Shown: positions 32,980 through 44,499, counted from the stretch's first letter. The stretch: DNA of 64,000 nt from Pollenia angustigena (GCA_930367215.1 OV884057.1:205023621-205087620); one strand, 5' to 3'. Made by a program: numbers and translations. Notes: generated by a model from the letters alone, not told the origin.

Positions 32980-33980
32980 ATATGCAATTGCATGTCCTTC
33001 CTTGTGCGATTTTGCGGATTCTGCCTTCATTAGTTTTAGAGCTTTTTATGAATTTTGGCATCGATTTGTTACTGCATATTTTACCGATTGCAGCATATTT
33101 TATTTAAAAGAGCATTTTTGCAGCATTTTTTAGATTTGTAGCGCATATTTTGCCTTTTTAATGCATATTTTGATACATATTCAATTTTTTTAGATGCCCA
33201 CAAAGCTTTCGCAGCAAATAAAAAAATGTTTTTTTTCGAAAATCTGTTACTTCAATTTCGACATCTACATTTAATTTTTACTCTAAAATTGTATGACAAA
33301 GCAGGTTGTCATTAAAGATAAATGTTATGCGATTTGTATCTAGACCAATATTTTAGTATTCCCATCGACTCAGAATCACTTTTTAGAGTGATATAACGAT
33401 GTTTATCCATCTGCCTGGCTGGTTGTCTGTCCATGTTAGCCTTGTGCGCAGAGTACAAGTTCCAATTTTGTAGATAATTTGATCAAATATGGACGAAGTC
33501 TATGCAAATGGTGAGAGTCGGTCTATAATTTCACATCCAAATTAGACTCTTTGTGTATTAAAATTAAATTCGTGCCAAAAATATTTTACTTCAAATTAAA
33601 TTATTTTCGAATCGGTTCTTTGCTCAAAGCTTCCATCCTTAACTAACTTTAAATTACTTTTAAATGTTAACATTTGTTAACAATTTAGCGACCGTACTTA
33701 AAATCCCTTTAAGACAAAAACCCATATGAATGTTAATATCTAGATAATATTCGGCGCAAACATCTCTTATATGAATTTTAACCTTGTTTAGGTTTTTTTT
33801 TTAAATTTTGTTATTAAATTGTTGAATATTGTGTCTTCAAATGAGCAATTTTTTATTTTAATGGCATATTTTAACATTTTTCAGGGCACATCTTCCAGTT
33901 TTGTCTGCATATTTAATGCGCATAGAACGTGTTTTTTAGAGCATATTTCTGGTTTCCCTGCTAATTATAATAATTAGTAA
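32980..33980. mobile_element. Degraded TAGGGATG-type hAT with Helitron-like fragment inside
   Basis: TGCATATTTT words cluster at 33070-33200 and 33850-33960 as in the copies at 6260 and 21155. Between them, 33340-33780 carries the Helitron-like landmarks TCGACTCAGAATCACTTTTT, GCCTGGCTGGTTGTCTGTCC and TGTGCGCAGAGTAC. Termini are eroded. Confidence 0.45.
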
Positions 33981-34237
33981 TTAGATTATTTTTTTTTTTT
34001 TGAAAGGTGAAGTAATGATTATATTACGATTATTTTCAGAATCGCACGATTACTAATTGATTGCGATTACAGATAAGCGAAAAATAATAAAGATTAATAA
34101 AAATTACGAAAAAACAATCAAAAATAATAAAACGTAATCGAAAAATTATTTGACTACTTTCGAAGATTGCTTTTGATGGTTTTTGTTAATTATTTTTTAT
34201 TTTGCGATATTATGGCAATACTGTTTAGTGTTAGTTA

Positions 34238-34756
34238 TTGATGTTCATCGATTTGATAATTGATAACCTGTTTGCATTCTTTATGATTCTGCATTCTTCT
34301 TATGTATCACGGTTTTGTGCTTTATTTGTTTTTACGCTAAAATTTGTAAGACATTTAATTTTGAAAGGAAAATTAATAATGTGTCGACATTGCCCGATTT
34401 TTTTGATTTCACTGATGATGGTGAGCTTATGCGTACATTTATTTTGTTTTTTACTTGAAAGATTTGACTTTGCAGATGATGAAATTGAAGAAAGTTCTTC
34501 TCCACAAGAACAGATAAAAGTTGACCAACGATCCGCAGCTATTTAAATGATAATGCAAGTACTGACGAGATTTACCAAAAATATGATTTACTTAGGGATG
34601 CATTTATTTTTTTTAACACGCTCTTAACGTATTCAGCTCCAGTTGAACGACTGTTTTCATTTACAGTGATCGTCAACAGTTTAAGGCGGCAATCATTGTC
34701 TGATTTTTCTTTTAAAAAATTAGTTGTAATGAAGGCCAATTGTAAATATATGTAAA
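34238..34756 (+). pseudogene. hAT transposase C-terminal relic
   Basis: At 34572-34756 the plus strand reads YQKYDLLRDAFIFFNTLL then SAPVERLFSF, LSDFSFKKLVVMKANC and a stop. SAPVERLFS and the following LSD..F..L+ pattern are the hAT dimerisation domain. Acidic stretches upstream (DFFDFTDDGE) fit the preceding linker but need frame changes. Surrounding TAATTATAATC words at 33980-34150 and 36130-36290 are probably subterminal repeats of the same hAT. Confidence 0.7.
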
Positions 34757-34806
34757 TTATAAAACTTTTTTTTCTGAATTGAATGTATTCTGAATGCATT
34801 TGTTTT

Positions 34807-35925
34807 CACGCAAAGAAAAAACATGGTTGTGGTTAACATATTCTAAGAGCAACATATTCTGATAAGAATTATGATTGTAGTCACCATATTAAGATTGAAT
34901 CATATTATGACTAAATATACTCAAAATATGTCATCATAATATATTTCCCTTAATCATATTATTACGCTGTTAATCATACTAAGTTAAGAAGTAATCAAAT
35001 TATTGTCATGTTAATCAAAATAAGCTAAGAAATTAATCATATTATTGTCATGTTAATTATAATAAGCTAAGAAGTAATCATATTATCATCATGTTAATCA
35101 TAATAAATTTAGAAGCAATCATATTATGATACAACACCTTTCATAAGTGTCATAACAATACAAAATAAATTAAAATTTTTTTGCATCGATTTTTTATTTT
35201 GTGGCTTTTTACAATTTTTCTTAATGTAAATAAAATAGCGGAGTTCAATATTAGGCTTGCAAAAGAGCAAATGAAAAATCTGTGGTTTTCAGGGGCAACC
35301 GCGTGTGTCCATTTTTTCGATTTTAAGATGTTGATGAAATATCGTAGCACTTTTATAAAATATAACGAAATCTCTGTGTGTTTTGTTGTTGGATTTTACA
35401 AAAAAAAAACTATGATATTTTGCATTTGCACTATTACATCACTAATACTTGAATGAACTCCGCTAATATTTTAATTTCTTTAGACTTATTTTTTTATGGA
35501 ATTTTATCTTTTAATTGTTTAACTGCTCAAAAATAAAAAAAAAACGACACAACTGCTTTAAAATTATTTTACAAATGGCGCTAACATAATATGATTAGAG
35601 TAAAAATAGTTTGATTGCATCTTAAACATAATATGATAAATGTATTTAAAGTTATCATGTTATGGCTATTAAATATCATGATATGGTTGTGTTAAATATA
35701 ATATGTTTAAAAGTTATCATAATTAAGTTGTTAGAAAAATAATTATTTTTTGGTCAACAATACTTAAATTCATAATTGCGATAAACATTGATATGTTTAC
35801 AGTAACTATAACATTGTTGATATTAAATAAAAATAACAATTATTTGTTTACGACAACAATATATTGTTACATTAAACATAGTGTTGTTGCCGTAACCATG
35901 CCCCACCATATTTTTTCTCTGCGTG
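34807..35925. mobile_element. Non-autonomous DNA element, CACGCAAAGAAAAAAC termini, copy 2
   Basis: Co-linear with 12025-13319 over its length, including the TGTTAATCATAATAAGC tandem units (34985-35120) and the closing CATATTTTTTCTCTGCGTG. It lacks the 186 bases found at 12561-12746 of copy 1. Inserted just after the hAT transposase relic. Confidence 0.7.
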
Positions 35926-36299
35926 TTCTTTATTATTTTTCCACGTATTTTTCCCTTTTTTGTTGATTTAGGAAGTACTAAAATTGTTATTGGTTGTTTT
36001 GTAATTGAAGTGAATATAACTTCATTTTGTATATAACAACCATATAATTTTGTTTTATTTGTTCAGAATTTTTTAACGTTTTAAATGGAAATTTTCAAAA
36101 TAACATTTATGTATAAAATGATGCGCACTCTGAATTTTTTAAAAATAATCGAAAATAATCCTTGAAACTAGTCAATTATTTTTTTGATTACTTTTGATTA
36201 TTTTTGATTATTTTCTCGTAATCATAACTAATCTTAATTATTTTTGGATTATTTGTAATCATAATTAATTAATAATCACGAATTGTTAAGTAGAAAATT

Positions 36300-36779
36300 A
36301 TGTTATCAATACAATTCTTTTTAAAATTGATTACTAATCTTAATCCAAATTTAACAGCCCTGCTTACCCGTTACACATGTTTATTTCACTTTTGTTGTAT
36401 TCCGCCCCTTGTTTTCAGAAGAAGTCTCAATTATAAGACACCAGCACCATGTCCGATATGGTTTTCGCAATCATTTTACTTTGAAAATGTTGTGTATTTA
36501 ACTTAATAGCTTAAGCAAATAGAATGTGGGAATTATTGCTTCGTAATTTACTTTTAAAACATGAAAATAATCTATATTATCTTTTTGTAGTCTTGTTATT
36601 TCTACACAAAACAAGCAAATCGTGTTAAACTTCTTTTGAAGTGTTGTTGTTGTTTTTCAACAAACTTTTACAAACACACGCTTATGCAAGCATATTGGTT
36701 TTCTATAGTTAAATATCCAATTTTGGATTGTTTTTAGTACTTTTAAGTATAATTCGTACTTAAATTTTTGAGTGCGACT
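36300..36779. other. No gene seen
   Basis: A+T-rich; open frame 36300-36506 has no motif. Ends at the jockey target site. Confidence 0.45.
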
Positions 36780-36787
36780 CATACTAA

Positions 36788-36822
<35 letters not shown>

Positions 36823-36963
36823 CATTATTTATTTATTGAATCTTCATATATTAAATATGAACTAACAATAATTAATCAAATCTTAACCTAATATTATTTT
36901 TTGTCCTGCCAGTGCCAGACAAAAATTTTGTTCATCGCGGGTTCTTTTCACTTTTATAGGTGT

Positions 36964-39621
36964 CTATCGCTCATCTAATTGGACAAGTGCCGCAGTGTCT
37001 CTTCTTCTTAAGCGAGTGTGGCCGCTATCATTTAAAATATTTCGTGCTAGTGGGTTCGGGTGCAATTCGAGCCTTTTTAAGTATTTTACTGCATATTTCG
37101 TAATCATAGTTTTAACTAATGGAACATTGAGATCCTTGTGAATATTTGAGTTTTTAACATACCAAGGGGCAGCTGTGATTATTCGAAGTAGTTTATTTTG
37201 GCGCCTTTGAATTTTTTCGATATTAGAGGCCGAGGCAGTGCCCCATAACTGAATACCATAGCACCAGATTGGCTTTAAGATGGAGTTGTAAAGAAGAAGT
37301 TTGCAGTCGAGACTAAGGACAGAGTTTCTTCCAATAAGCCAATGAATTTGGATGGCTTTTAGTTTCATTTGAGTTAATTTTGCCTCTATATGGCTTTTCC
37401 ACGTTAAACGGCGATCTAGATGAATACCGAGGTATTTTACATGCGAATTTTGAGGTAATATTTGATTATTGATTTTAATAGGGGGGCATGATTCCCGACG
37501 CAAGGTGAATGTTATATGTACGCATTTTTGCTCATTGACCTCTATCCTCCATTGCTTTAACCATAGTTCGAGTTTAAATATATGATCCTGTAGGTATCGA
37601 GATGCTTCTTGACGGTTTTCGTGCACGCTCAAAAAAGCTGTATCATCAGCAAATGTTGAAGTTTGTGTGTAGTTGTTTGTTGGCATATCCGAGGTATATA
37701 TTAAGTATAAAAGTGGGCCCAGGATGCTTCCCTGAGGGACTCCAGCGTCAATTTGCTGAGGAGAGCTTAAATAATCACCTTCTTTAATAATAAACTTTCG
37801 ACCGACTAAGTAGCTTTCTAACAGCTTGTGTGTGTTTACTGGTAAGTTTAGCTCCAATTTATGTAATAAGCCTTCATGCCAGACTTTATCGAAAGCTTGA
37901 GAAACATCGATGAAGAGAGCGGAACAATATTTTTTTTCTTCAAAGGCTTTTCTTATTGCGTTTACTATACGATGGGTTTGCTCAATTGTGCTGTGTTCTC
38001 TTCTAAAGCCGAATTGGTGGTTAGGAATACATCTATTATCATTTAAAATTGGGGTTAATTTTGACGCTAACAGCTTCTCAAACAGCTTTGATATATTAGA
38101 AAGTAAGCTTATAGGCCTATATGACTCAACTTTTGTGTGATCCTTTCCAGGTTTAGGTATCATGGTGACTAAGGAGACCTTCCACTTTTGAGGATAGTAT
38201 TCAAGGCGTAAAATAGCATTAAAAATTAAAAGAATAATTTTCTTTGCTATGCTGGGTAGCTCCAAAAGCATTTTGTTGCTGATCTTGTCAAAACCAGGAG
38301 CCTTTTTGGGGTTTAAATCACAAATAGCCTTTTCGATTTCTCTTATCTCAAATCTTAGCGGAACAGCTGCTCTAGCAGCAACAGGTGGTAACTCGACCGC
38401 AATATCGTGAGATATATTTGGGGTAAATACGTTTTTTAAATGATTGACAAACAGATTTCCTTTTTCAACATCATTTCTTGCCCAACTTCCATTCAAGTTT
38501 CTTAATGGTGGTTTAGAGACAACTGGCCTTTTGAGATTTCTAGCTGCACGCCATAATGAGTAGTCTGATTGTGGGGTTGCATCAAGTTCCTTAAGATATT
38601 TTTCCAGAGAAGCCGTTTTCTTAGTCTGCAGTAACTTTCTTAGTCTTTTTGTACACTCTTTAAGCAAGTTCTTAAGTTGAGGGGATCTGTGCAATTGCCA
38701 CTCTCTTCGAGCCCTCCTTTTTTCAGACAAAAGATGCTCGACATCTGTGGAATATATTTTAATAGTTTTTGTTTTTTTGGGGGCAATATTGGAATGTTGA
38801 ACAGCCAGTTTCAGAAAACTGTCAAAATTGTCAATAGAGCGATCTACATAATCCGGTGTACTGAGCGGAATATTTTCTGTGCAATGGGTACTGAGATATT
38901 TTTTATATTTCAACCAATTAATTTGCGTAGCTGTCGTCGGAGGTACAATTCTATTGGGGTTCATTATAGTAACAATTGTAGGTGTGTGGTCGGAAGATAA
39001 ATCTAGGGAGGCTTCAACTTGAATCGTTTCTATGGGAATGTTTTTAACCACGCCGAAATCTATGACATCTGGAATTTTTTGAAGATCAGTGGGCCAATAT
39101 GTTGGTTGTCCGCTCGCTACCACATTTAAATCCATTTTAGAAATTATGTTAAATAAAACACGACCCTTTGGTGTTATAAGTCGCGACCCCCAGATGGTAT
39201 GTTTAGCGTTATAATCGCCAGCGGCTAGGAAACACGGTCCTAATGATTTAAAATATTTACAATATTGGTCCTCCGATATTGAAAATCTAGGCGGGGAGTA
39301 TAACGATGAAATTATTAGGTTTCTATTTAATTCCTCAACGCAAATGTTCGTTGCCTGGAGATAATCTTCACGATGATCACACATTAGGTAGTGTTTGACT
39401 CGGGCCTTTATTAAAATGGCAGAACCTCCACAAGCTCTATCTCGAGGGTCCTTGGTATCATATAGTATATAACCATTTATTTTAAACGTACTTCTTGAGG
39501 TCAAATGAGTTTCAGAAATCATCATGACATCAATTTGTTTATTTTTAAGAAAGTATTCTAATTCATTTTTATGTTGGCGGATGCCGTTTGCGTTCCAAAA
39601 ACAAATTTTTAAACAGTTCAT
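36964..39621 (-). CDS. Jockey ORF2: endonuclease and reverse transcriptase
   Basis: An 885-residue protein that nicks target DNA and copies the element RNA onto it. Residues 1-220 are an apurinic-type endonuclease with WNANGI (9-14), SETHL (36-40, Glu37), GDYN (135-138) and SSDH (209-212). The reverse transcriptase occupies roughly 450-730 with YRPISLLSNISKLFEKLL, FIDVSQAFDKVW, GVPQGSILGPLLY and the catalytic FADD at 657-660. A C-terminal region with YGIQLWGTAS and a thumb-like tail follows; no RNase H domain, as usual for jockey elements. Nearest known relatives are the jockey elements of flies. The start overlaps the ORF1 stop as ATGA, implying translation by termination-reinitiation. No stop or frameshift, and all catalytic blocks are present. 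Confidence 0.92.
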   Translation of the reverse strand: MNCLKICFWNANGIRQHKNELEYFLKNKQIDVMMISETHLTSRSTFKINGYILYDTKDPRDRACGGSAILIKARVKHYLMCDHREDYLQATNICVEELNRNLIISSLYSPPRFSISEDQYCKYFKSLGPCFLAAGDYNAKHTIWGSRLITPKGRVLFNIISKMDLNVVASGQPTYWPTDLQKIPDVIDFGVVKNIPIETIQVEASLDLSSDHTPTIVTIMNPNRIVPPTTATQINWLKYKKYLSTHCTENIPLSTPDYVDRSIDNFDSFLKLAVQHSNIAPKKTKTIKIYSTDVEHLLSEKRRARREWQLHRSPQLKNLLKECTKRLRKLLQTKKTASLEKYLKELDATPQSDYSLWRAARNLKRPVVSKPPLRNLNGSWARNDVEKGNLFVNHLKNVFTPNISHDIAVELPPVAARAAVPLRFEIREIEKAICDLNPKKAPGFDKISNKMLLELPSIAKKIILLIFNAILRLEYYPQKWKVSLVTMIPKPGKDHTKVESYRPISLLSNISKLFEKLLASKLTPILNDNRCIPNHQFGFRREHSTIEQTHRIVNAIRKAFEEKKYCSALFIDVSQAFDKVWHEGLLHKLELNLPVNTHKLLESYLVGRKFIIKEGDYLSSPQQIDAGVPQGSILGPLLYLIYTSDMPTNNYTQTSTFADDTAFLSVHENRQEASRYLQDHIFKLELWLKQWRIEVNEQKCVHITFTLRRESCPPIKINNQILPQNSHVKYLGIHLDRRLTWKSHIEAKLTQMKLKAIQIHWLIGRNSVLSLDCKLLLYNSILKPIWCYGIQLWGTASASNIEKIQRRQNKLLRIITAAPWYVKNSNIHKDLNVPLVKTMITKYAVKYLKRLELHPNPLARNILNDSGHTRLRRRDTAALVQLDER

Positions 39622-41135
39622 GGTTTGTTAAGTACAGCTTGCAATAACATCGATTGCATTCTAAGCATTTCCTGCATCATATTACCCATTGTGTTCGTAA
39701 AATTATTTACTGTTTGCACTAATGTTTCCATGGTTTTTTCTAAACGACTTAAATTAGAAAATTGAGTTTCATCATTACTTGGCGAGGCACCTTGCATTGG
39801 CTCATGGTTTGATTTTAGGACGTTAGCGTAAGAGGTTCTGTTATTACTAGGCTGGGGGGCTTGAATTGCATTTGTGTTAACCTGATTTGTTACCTGCATT
39901 TGAGGGGGATTAGTTTTCGGTCCGACCGACTGCTTGACGATAGTATATACAGGGCATCCTCTATAATTGGCAGTGTGATTACCGCCACAGTTGCTACATT
40001 TTTTTACGTTGGGGTCGGTTTTAGACTTGTCGCAAAGAACTGTTCCATGTAATTCACCACATACTACGCAAACAGGGGGTAAGTAGCAGTATGCCTTAGT
40101 ATGCCCAAATTCCTGGCAGTTTAGACATTGAACAGGACCATTTCTTTTGTGCGGCTCCTCAATAGTTACCCTTCTGTACAGAATATATTTCAAATTATAA
40201 ATTGGATGCGTTTCATTTTTTTTGAGCTTAACGTCGCCGGGTTCAAGCTCCACTCGAAATAGTGGTTGGGGATTTTTTTCCCTATTTTTGATATTTGTTA
40301 CGTTTTTGATTTTAAAGCCCTTCTCTTCCAAAAAAGCTTTAATTTCCCCTGGGTCTACGCATGAGTCTATGCCCTTGATTACTACCTGAAGACCTTTACT
40401 GCTCTTCAGTTGATACGTATAAAAGTTTTTATTCAGAGTCTCAAATCTTGTAATTACCTTTCGAAAATCATCCTCGTGATTCACCTGTATTTTAGTCTCG
40501 TTAATGATACCGCGCTTTATTGCAGCTACATAAAAGGAATTTTCACCTATCTCCGAAATTAAACTTTTTATTAACTCATTAGAGTTTTGCTCTCTAAGGT
40601 ATATCGGGGGTGGCTTAGACGATTTAATGACGTTTGGTGCTTCAGAGGATTCATCCTCCAGAATCGCGAAACGATTTTGTGTATTTATTTTATCAAAAGA
40701 TGGTACTTTTGAGGCCGAAGCAACTGCTGCAGAGGTAGGGCTGCGTCCCCGTTTAAGCACTGTTATGTACCTGTCCATACCAACTTGTACTGTAGGCTTT
40801 TGACAACTTTTTACAGGGGGGTTTTCCATTGCATTTGTGTGTAAGTTCATGGTATCATTGCCCACTAAATTTGTTTTTGACGTCACGGCAATACTTGCTG
40901 GCCTGGCAACACTTGTCACCAAATCTTGTTGTAGTTTTTTTAATGAGTCACTATCCACCGTTTGTGTAAATACCGAGGGTGAGAGGGAACGTGTTCGAGT
41001 AATTGGCTTAGCCGTTAGGTAGTTAATATTGTTTTGTTTGGTTTTATTTATTTCTGCATTATTTTCATTTGCATTAACTAAAACGTAAACGTTTCTTTCA
41101 TTTTGTCTTAGTGTTGTTTCACTGTTTGTACTCAT
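39618..41135 (-). CDS. Jockey ORF1: gag-like nucleic acid binding protein
   Basis: A 505-residue protein expected to coat element RNA and escort it to the nucleus. The N-terminal 200 residues are low in complexity and basic in places. About 225-335 resembles the domain commonly found before zinc knuckles in LINE ORF1 proteins (FETLNKNFYTYQLKSSKG, GIDSCVDPGEIKAFLEEKGF). Three zinc knuckles start at residue 337: CLNCQEFGHTKAYC, CVVCGELHGTVLC and CSNCGGNHTANYRGC. The C-terminal 100 residues are Asn/Gln-rich with a Met-rich helix at the end. The ATG at 41135 is the first one of the open frame and gives normal jockey ORF1 length. It is intact. Confidence 0.9.
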   Translation of the reverse strand: MSTNSETTLRQNERNVYVLVNANENNAEINKTKQNNINYLTAKPITRTRSLSPSVFTQTVDSDSLKKLQQDLVTSVARPASIAVTSKTNLVGNDTMNLHTNAMENPPVKSCQKPTVQVGMDRYITVLKRGRSPTSAAVASASKVPSFDKINTQNRFAILEDESSEAPNVIKSSKPPPIYLREQNSNELIKSLISEIGENSFYVAAIKRGIINETKIQVNHEDDFRKVITRFETLNKNFYTYQLKSSKGLQVVIKGIDSCVDPGEIKAFLEEKGFKIKNVTNIKNREKNPQPLFRVELEPGDVKLKKNETHPIYNLKYILYRRVTIEEPHKRNGPVQCLNCQEFGHTKAYCYLPPVCVVCGELHGTVLCDKSKTDPNVKKCSNCGGNHTANYRGCPVYTIVKQSVGPKTNPPQMQVTNQVNTNAIQAPQPSNNRTSYANVLKSNHEPMQGASPSNDETQFSNLSRLEKTMETLVQTVNNFTNTMGNMMQEMLRMQSMLLQAVLNKP

Positions 41136-41460
41136 GCAAAGAGTTGTTTTTGTTTTTCACCGTTTTGCTTTGCTTTAATATTTTTATTATTTATTGTATT
41201 TTACAACAACAAAAGAAAAACCAGAATTTAAATGTTTTTTTCAGAATATGTATACACATGTATGAACATTCATACGTACATATATATTTTTACTGATTTA
41301 TTTTATTTAATTTGATCGTTTTAAATTGTTCACTATTATGTTAAATAATTTAATTAACAAAATATATTATTTTGTTTTTTTTTAAGCGTCCATTCGCTGC
41401 TTAGATTACAAAATCAAATGTGATTAATTAATAGTTCAAATTGTATGCGGGGCTAAAATA

Positions 41461-41494
41461 CACGTCTGTATCACAACAAAGCACAAACACTAAA
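41461..41494 (-). promoter_or_regulatory. Internal Pol II promoter of jockey with DPE
   Basis: If the first base of the element is 41494, AGACGTG occupies bases 28-34 (41467 to 41461). That is the position and sequence of the downstream promoter element used by TATA-less LINEs in flies. The first bases, TTTAGTG, are only a loose initiator. Confidence 0.65.
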
Positions 41495-41613
41495 CATACT
41501 AAAGTAAATAGAAAAAACTTAAATTTTATGCGAGTTGTTTCTTTCTGTGTGAAAAATGAGTGCGATTGCAATAAAATAAGTTTGGACCAAATTTAATCTT
41601 AATACCAACACAA

Positions 41614-41907
41614 TGGCCTATTACACATTAGACTAATTTTTAAGCGAACAATTTTTGTTCCATCAATCACACACTGTAGTAAAATTATGTGGCCTAAAAT
41701 GTTTACGTGTACAAAACTTTGTATGTATTAGTGTTTTAAGCATTCATTTGTTTTTGAAAATGTGCATGTACATATTAGTTTTGTGCTGCTTGTGCGGGGT
41801 TGAAGCCGGGTGAAACTTTACGCCAACGAAAAACTATTCCCTTCACCTCGCTTGCCTACAAACTGCCATTTTACGCCAGCATAATTAGTCTAGTGTGTGA
41901 TAGGCCA
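41614..41907. mobile_element. MITE, TGGCCTATTACACA termini
   Basis: TGGCCTATTACACATTAGAC at the left and GTCTAGTGTGTGATAGGCCA at the right are inverted with three differences. Flanking CAA and TTA do not match, so the duplication is unresolved. No ORF. Confidence 0.65.
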
Positions 41908-41919
41908 TTAAGATTGTGA

Positions 41920-42265
41920 ATGGGCAAAAAGACTATTCCAGAAAAAAGTTTGTATGGGGGCCATCTGAACTTATGGATCCTTTCTAACCATTTTCAGCCA
42001 ATTTGTCCTTATGACAATTTAAACGCATGTACCAAACTTCAACAAATTATCTTTAAAATTTCGAACTGTAATTTTCGCAAAAGGTAACATGGATAGACAA
42101 CCGCCAGTCTGCCTGCCAGCCACCTGGACGGACGGAAATCGTAAGATCGGCTCAGAAAGTAATTCCAAGTCGATCGGTATACTACGGCATACTAGGACCA
42201 TTATTTTCCAGTGTTACATCAGCACAAGAGGAGAGGCTATTATGGGTATAAAAAGAGTATTTCCT
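41920..42265 (-). mobile_element. Helitron-like dispersed element fragment
   Basis: Inverse orientation relative to 5740: GGGGGCCATCTGAACTTATG, then CCTGGACGGACGGAAATCGT and TCAGAAAGTAATTCCAAGTC, with the closing TATGGGTATAAAAAG. Fragment only. Confidence 0.5.
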
Positions 42266-42278
42266 TTTTTATTTGACA

Positions 42279-43695
42279 CAGGGATGTTAGATGTCACGAT
42301 TTTACGTCATTTTGACGATTTTTTCGATGAATTTACCAAAATGACGATTGACGATTTTTAATGTAGAGTCACTTAGGTTTTGACGATTTAATCTCGTCAA
42401 TAAATTTATTTTAAACTTTAATCTGGCATCAATTTTATAACACTTCAATCTGGCAAGTAAAGTTTTTTCTTAGTTTGTATATGTGTGTAGAGGCGAATAT
42501 ATATTTATACTAGCGGACCCGACTAACTTCGCCTCGTCCCAATTTTAAGCCTTCAGACAAACTTTAGAGTAATAATACATCACAAATATTTAAATTTTCA
42601 ATGTAATTTATTTGAATGGAAACAGTAGAGAGCGATTTGATGATGTTTTTCGATTTGTTTTCCGGCGCAAAAACAAATAACGAAGACGGTTTCCCAACAC
42701 GCGAACATGCAACGTACAGCTGACCGTGCGAAAAACAGGGAAATTCGAGATTAATCCCACAGACTTCTAGTGATTGGCTTTGCGATTTATTGATTGTCAT
42801 TGCAAATGCCAATCGAACGGGGAACTGAATCCGCTTGAATTGGAATAATGGAAATTCGTGGGATAAGGACTTCCTCTCCTTTGAATTTGCCCATTGATTA
42901 TTGTCGCCTGAATCACATTGTTCATTAGCTTTTTCACGGGCAACCGCGTACCGTTGCACATTTTGGGAGGATTGAGATTCCGCAACATGATTGTGATCGA
43001 TACCATCTTCAGCTGTAAATTATGCGGCGGAGTTCCTGGTACATCAAGCGATTTCAAAAATTACGACGGGTAGCTGGTCGGTTCATTTTCGTCGGTCATG
43101 CAGTCAACAGATTTGTACGTATGCAGTTGTCCTGCCATTTGACTTTGAATAATTAAGTTTAAGCTATCGACGTCCTTATTCTTCGCTGCTAGCATTGCCC
43201 ATTCACGAATCCAATCGAGATTTGTGTCATTTTGTGCAATGCCAGGGAACACTTTGCTTATGAGTTCCTTCTTGGACGATTTGAATTCACAAAAATTTTC
43301 AGGGAACGATATCAATCCATTCGAAACCTCAACAGGAATTTGGCCGTTGCCAAGCTCCAGCAGTTATCCCGAGAATTTAGCAGCCGATGTTTCATTCTGC
43401 AACGCGACTCTCATGATTGTGGTCAATTGCAACTTCTGGATATGCCTGCACAAAGACGACGATTACAGGCACGCGTTAAGTTCATCCGCAGCAGCAGATT
43501 TGGGGATGACAGGAAGTGTTTGACGAAAATCTCCGGAGAGCAATATCAAAGCCTCACTAAATCGTCTTAAGTATTAAAAATTCTATATTTATATGGTATA
43601 GTTAATCCGTGTTGATAAAAAATCGATTTTTTATATGACGATTTTTTGACGGGTTTTTTTCAGAACTAATGACGATTATGACGATAACATCACTG
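42279..43695. mobile_element. hAT element (CAGGGATGTTA) carrying a Helitron fragment
   Basis: CAGGGATGTTAGATGTCACG and CGATAACATCACTG are the inverted ends. A perfect 8-bp duplication ATTTGACA lies at 42271-42278 and 43696-43703. Subterminal TTTTGACGATTTT repeats occur at both ends. About 1060 bases of the inside are the Helitron piece at 42510-43568, so the hAT itself is about 360 bp. Confidence 0.85.
42510..43568 (-). pseudogene. Helitron helicase (PIF1-type) C-terminal fragment
   Basis: On the minus strand the frame pieces read ALILLSGDFRQTLPVIPK (helicase motif III region), LWRHIQKLQLTTNMRV, then NGLISFPENFCEF, YKSVDCMTDE, and [20 protein letters not shown] with GTRLPV. They end in [37 protein letters not shown] and FVFAPENK. 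These are the last motifs of the Rep-helicase protein of Helitrons. Three or more frameshifts. The 3' side finishes GGGTCCGCTAG at 42510, a Helitron CTRR end followed by T. The 5' side is cut off at about 43568. Confidence 0.8.
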
Positions 43696-43703
43696 ATTTG
43701 ACA

Positions 43704-44345
43704 TCCGCATCACTGTTCCATTACAACTATAAAGTGTTAAACAATAAAGCATACATTTAGTTGCTACACCAATATACATATTTATTGCTCACATTTAGGG
43801 TTCATTAAAATGTTTTGAAAATTTTTAAATATAATTTAATGCCAAAAATTTTAAACTTTTGCTTGTGGTTCGTGTAAATGTGTAAACTTTACATTGTTTA
43901 AATGTTTTTTTCGCTGTTTTTATTATTTATTATGAGTTTTATACAATTGTCATTGTTTCATTATTACCAAAAAAAAAAAAAAAAAAAAAACAAAAAAAAC
44001 AGCATTTATTGTTATCACAATTATTATTTTATTTATATTGTTAAAGTAAGTTCTGACCAATAAAAGCATTGTTATCAATGTGTTACAAAACATTTTATTT
44101 ATAGTAAAATTAATATTTTTTTCTGCAAAAAGTAAAATGTGGTTTTGTTGGCGCCAAAAAAAAAATTCATACGTTTTTGGGCGTTGAAACTTTTATTAAA
44201 TACGTGTTTTAATAATTAATGAATTTAATTAGTTCGAAGAGTTTAAATAGAAAAAACGCCTTAATGAAACATTAAGGCAGTCAGTAATTACTCTGTTAAA
44301 TCTAAAAATTTTAATCGGTTTTAACCTAAAAAAAAATAATATAAT
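43704..44345. other. No gene seen; poly-A runs
   Basis: A+T-rich. An A run near 43970-43990 and a small hairpin CGCCTTAATGAAACATTAAGGC near 44257-44278. Confidence 0.5.
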
Positions 44346-44485
44346 CACCCTTATTGTGTTTGGCGTTTTTAAAATACGCCTACGACTGTTTAGTAATAGA
44401 TTAAAGGAAATAAGTACACCATCTCTTTAATCTATTACCAAACAGTCGTAGGCGTATTTTAAATACGCCAAACACAATAAAAGTG
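44346..44485. mobile_element. 140-bp hairpin MITE
   Basis: CACCCTTATTGTGTTTGGCG through TAATAGATTAAAG is mirrored almost perfectly by the second half (ACGCCAAACACAATAAAAGTG end). Arms of about 60 bp, loop of about 20. No clear duplication. Confidence 0.7.
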
Positions 44486-44499
44486 AATAATCTATATAT

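Larger units (their letters stand above)
36790..41494 (-). mobile_element. Full-length jockey-clade retrotransposon
   Basis: A 4705-bp element on the minus strand: 359-bp 5' UTR, ORF1 (505 codons), ORF2 (885 codons), short 3' UTR with AATAAA (36828-36837) and a 33-nt A tail (T run 36790-36822). CATACTAAAG occurs at 36780-36789 and 41495-41504 as target duplication. Both ORFs are uninterrupted and overlap by four bases (ATGA). This is the youngest-looking element of the window and could be competent for movement. Confidence 0.9.
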
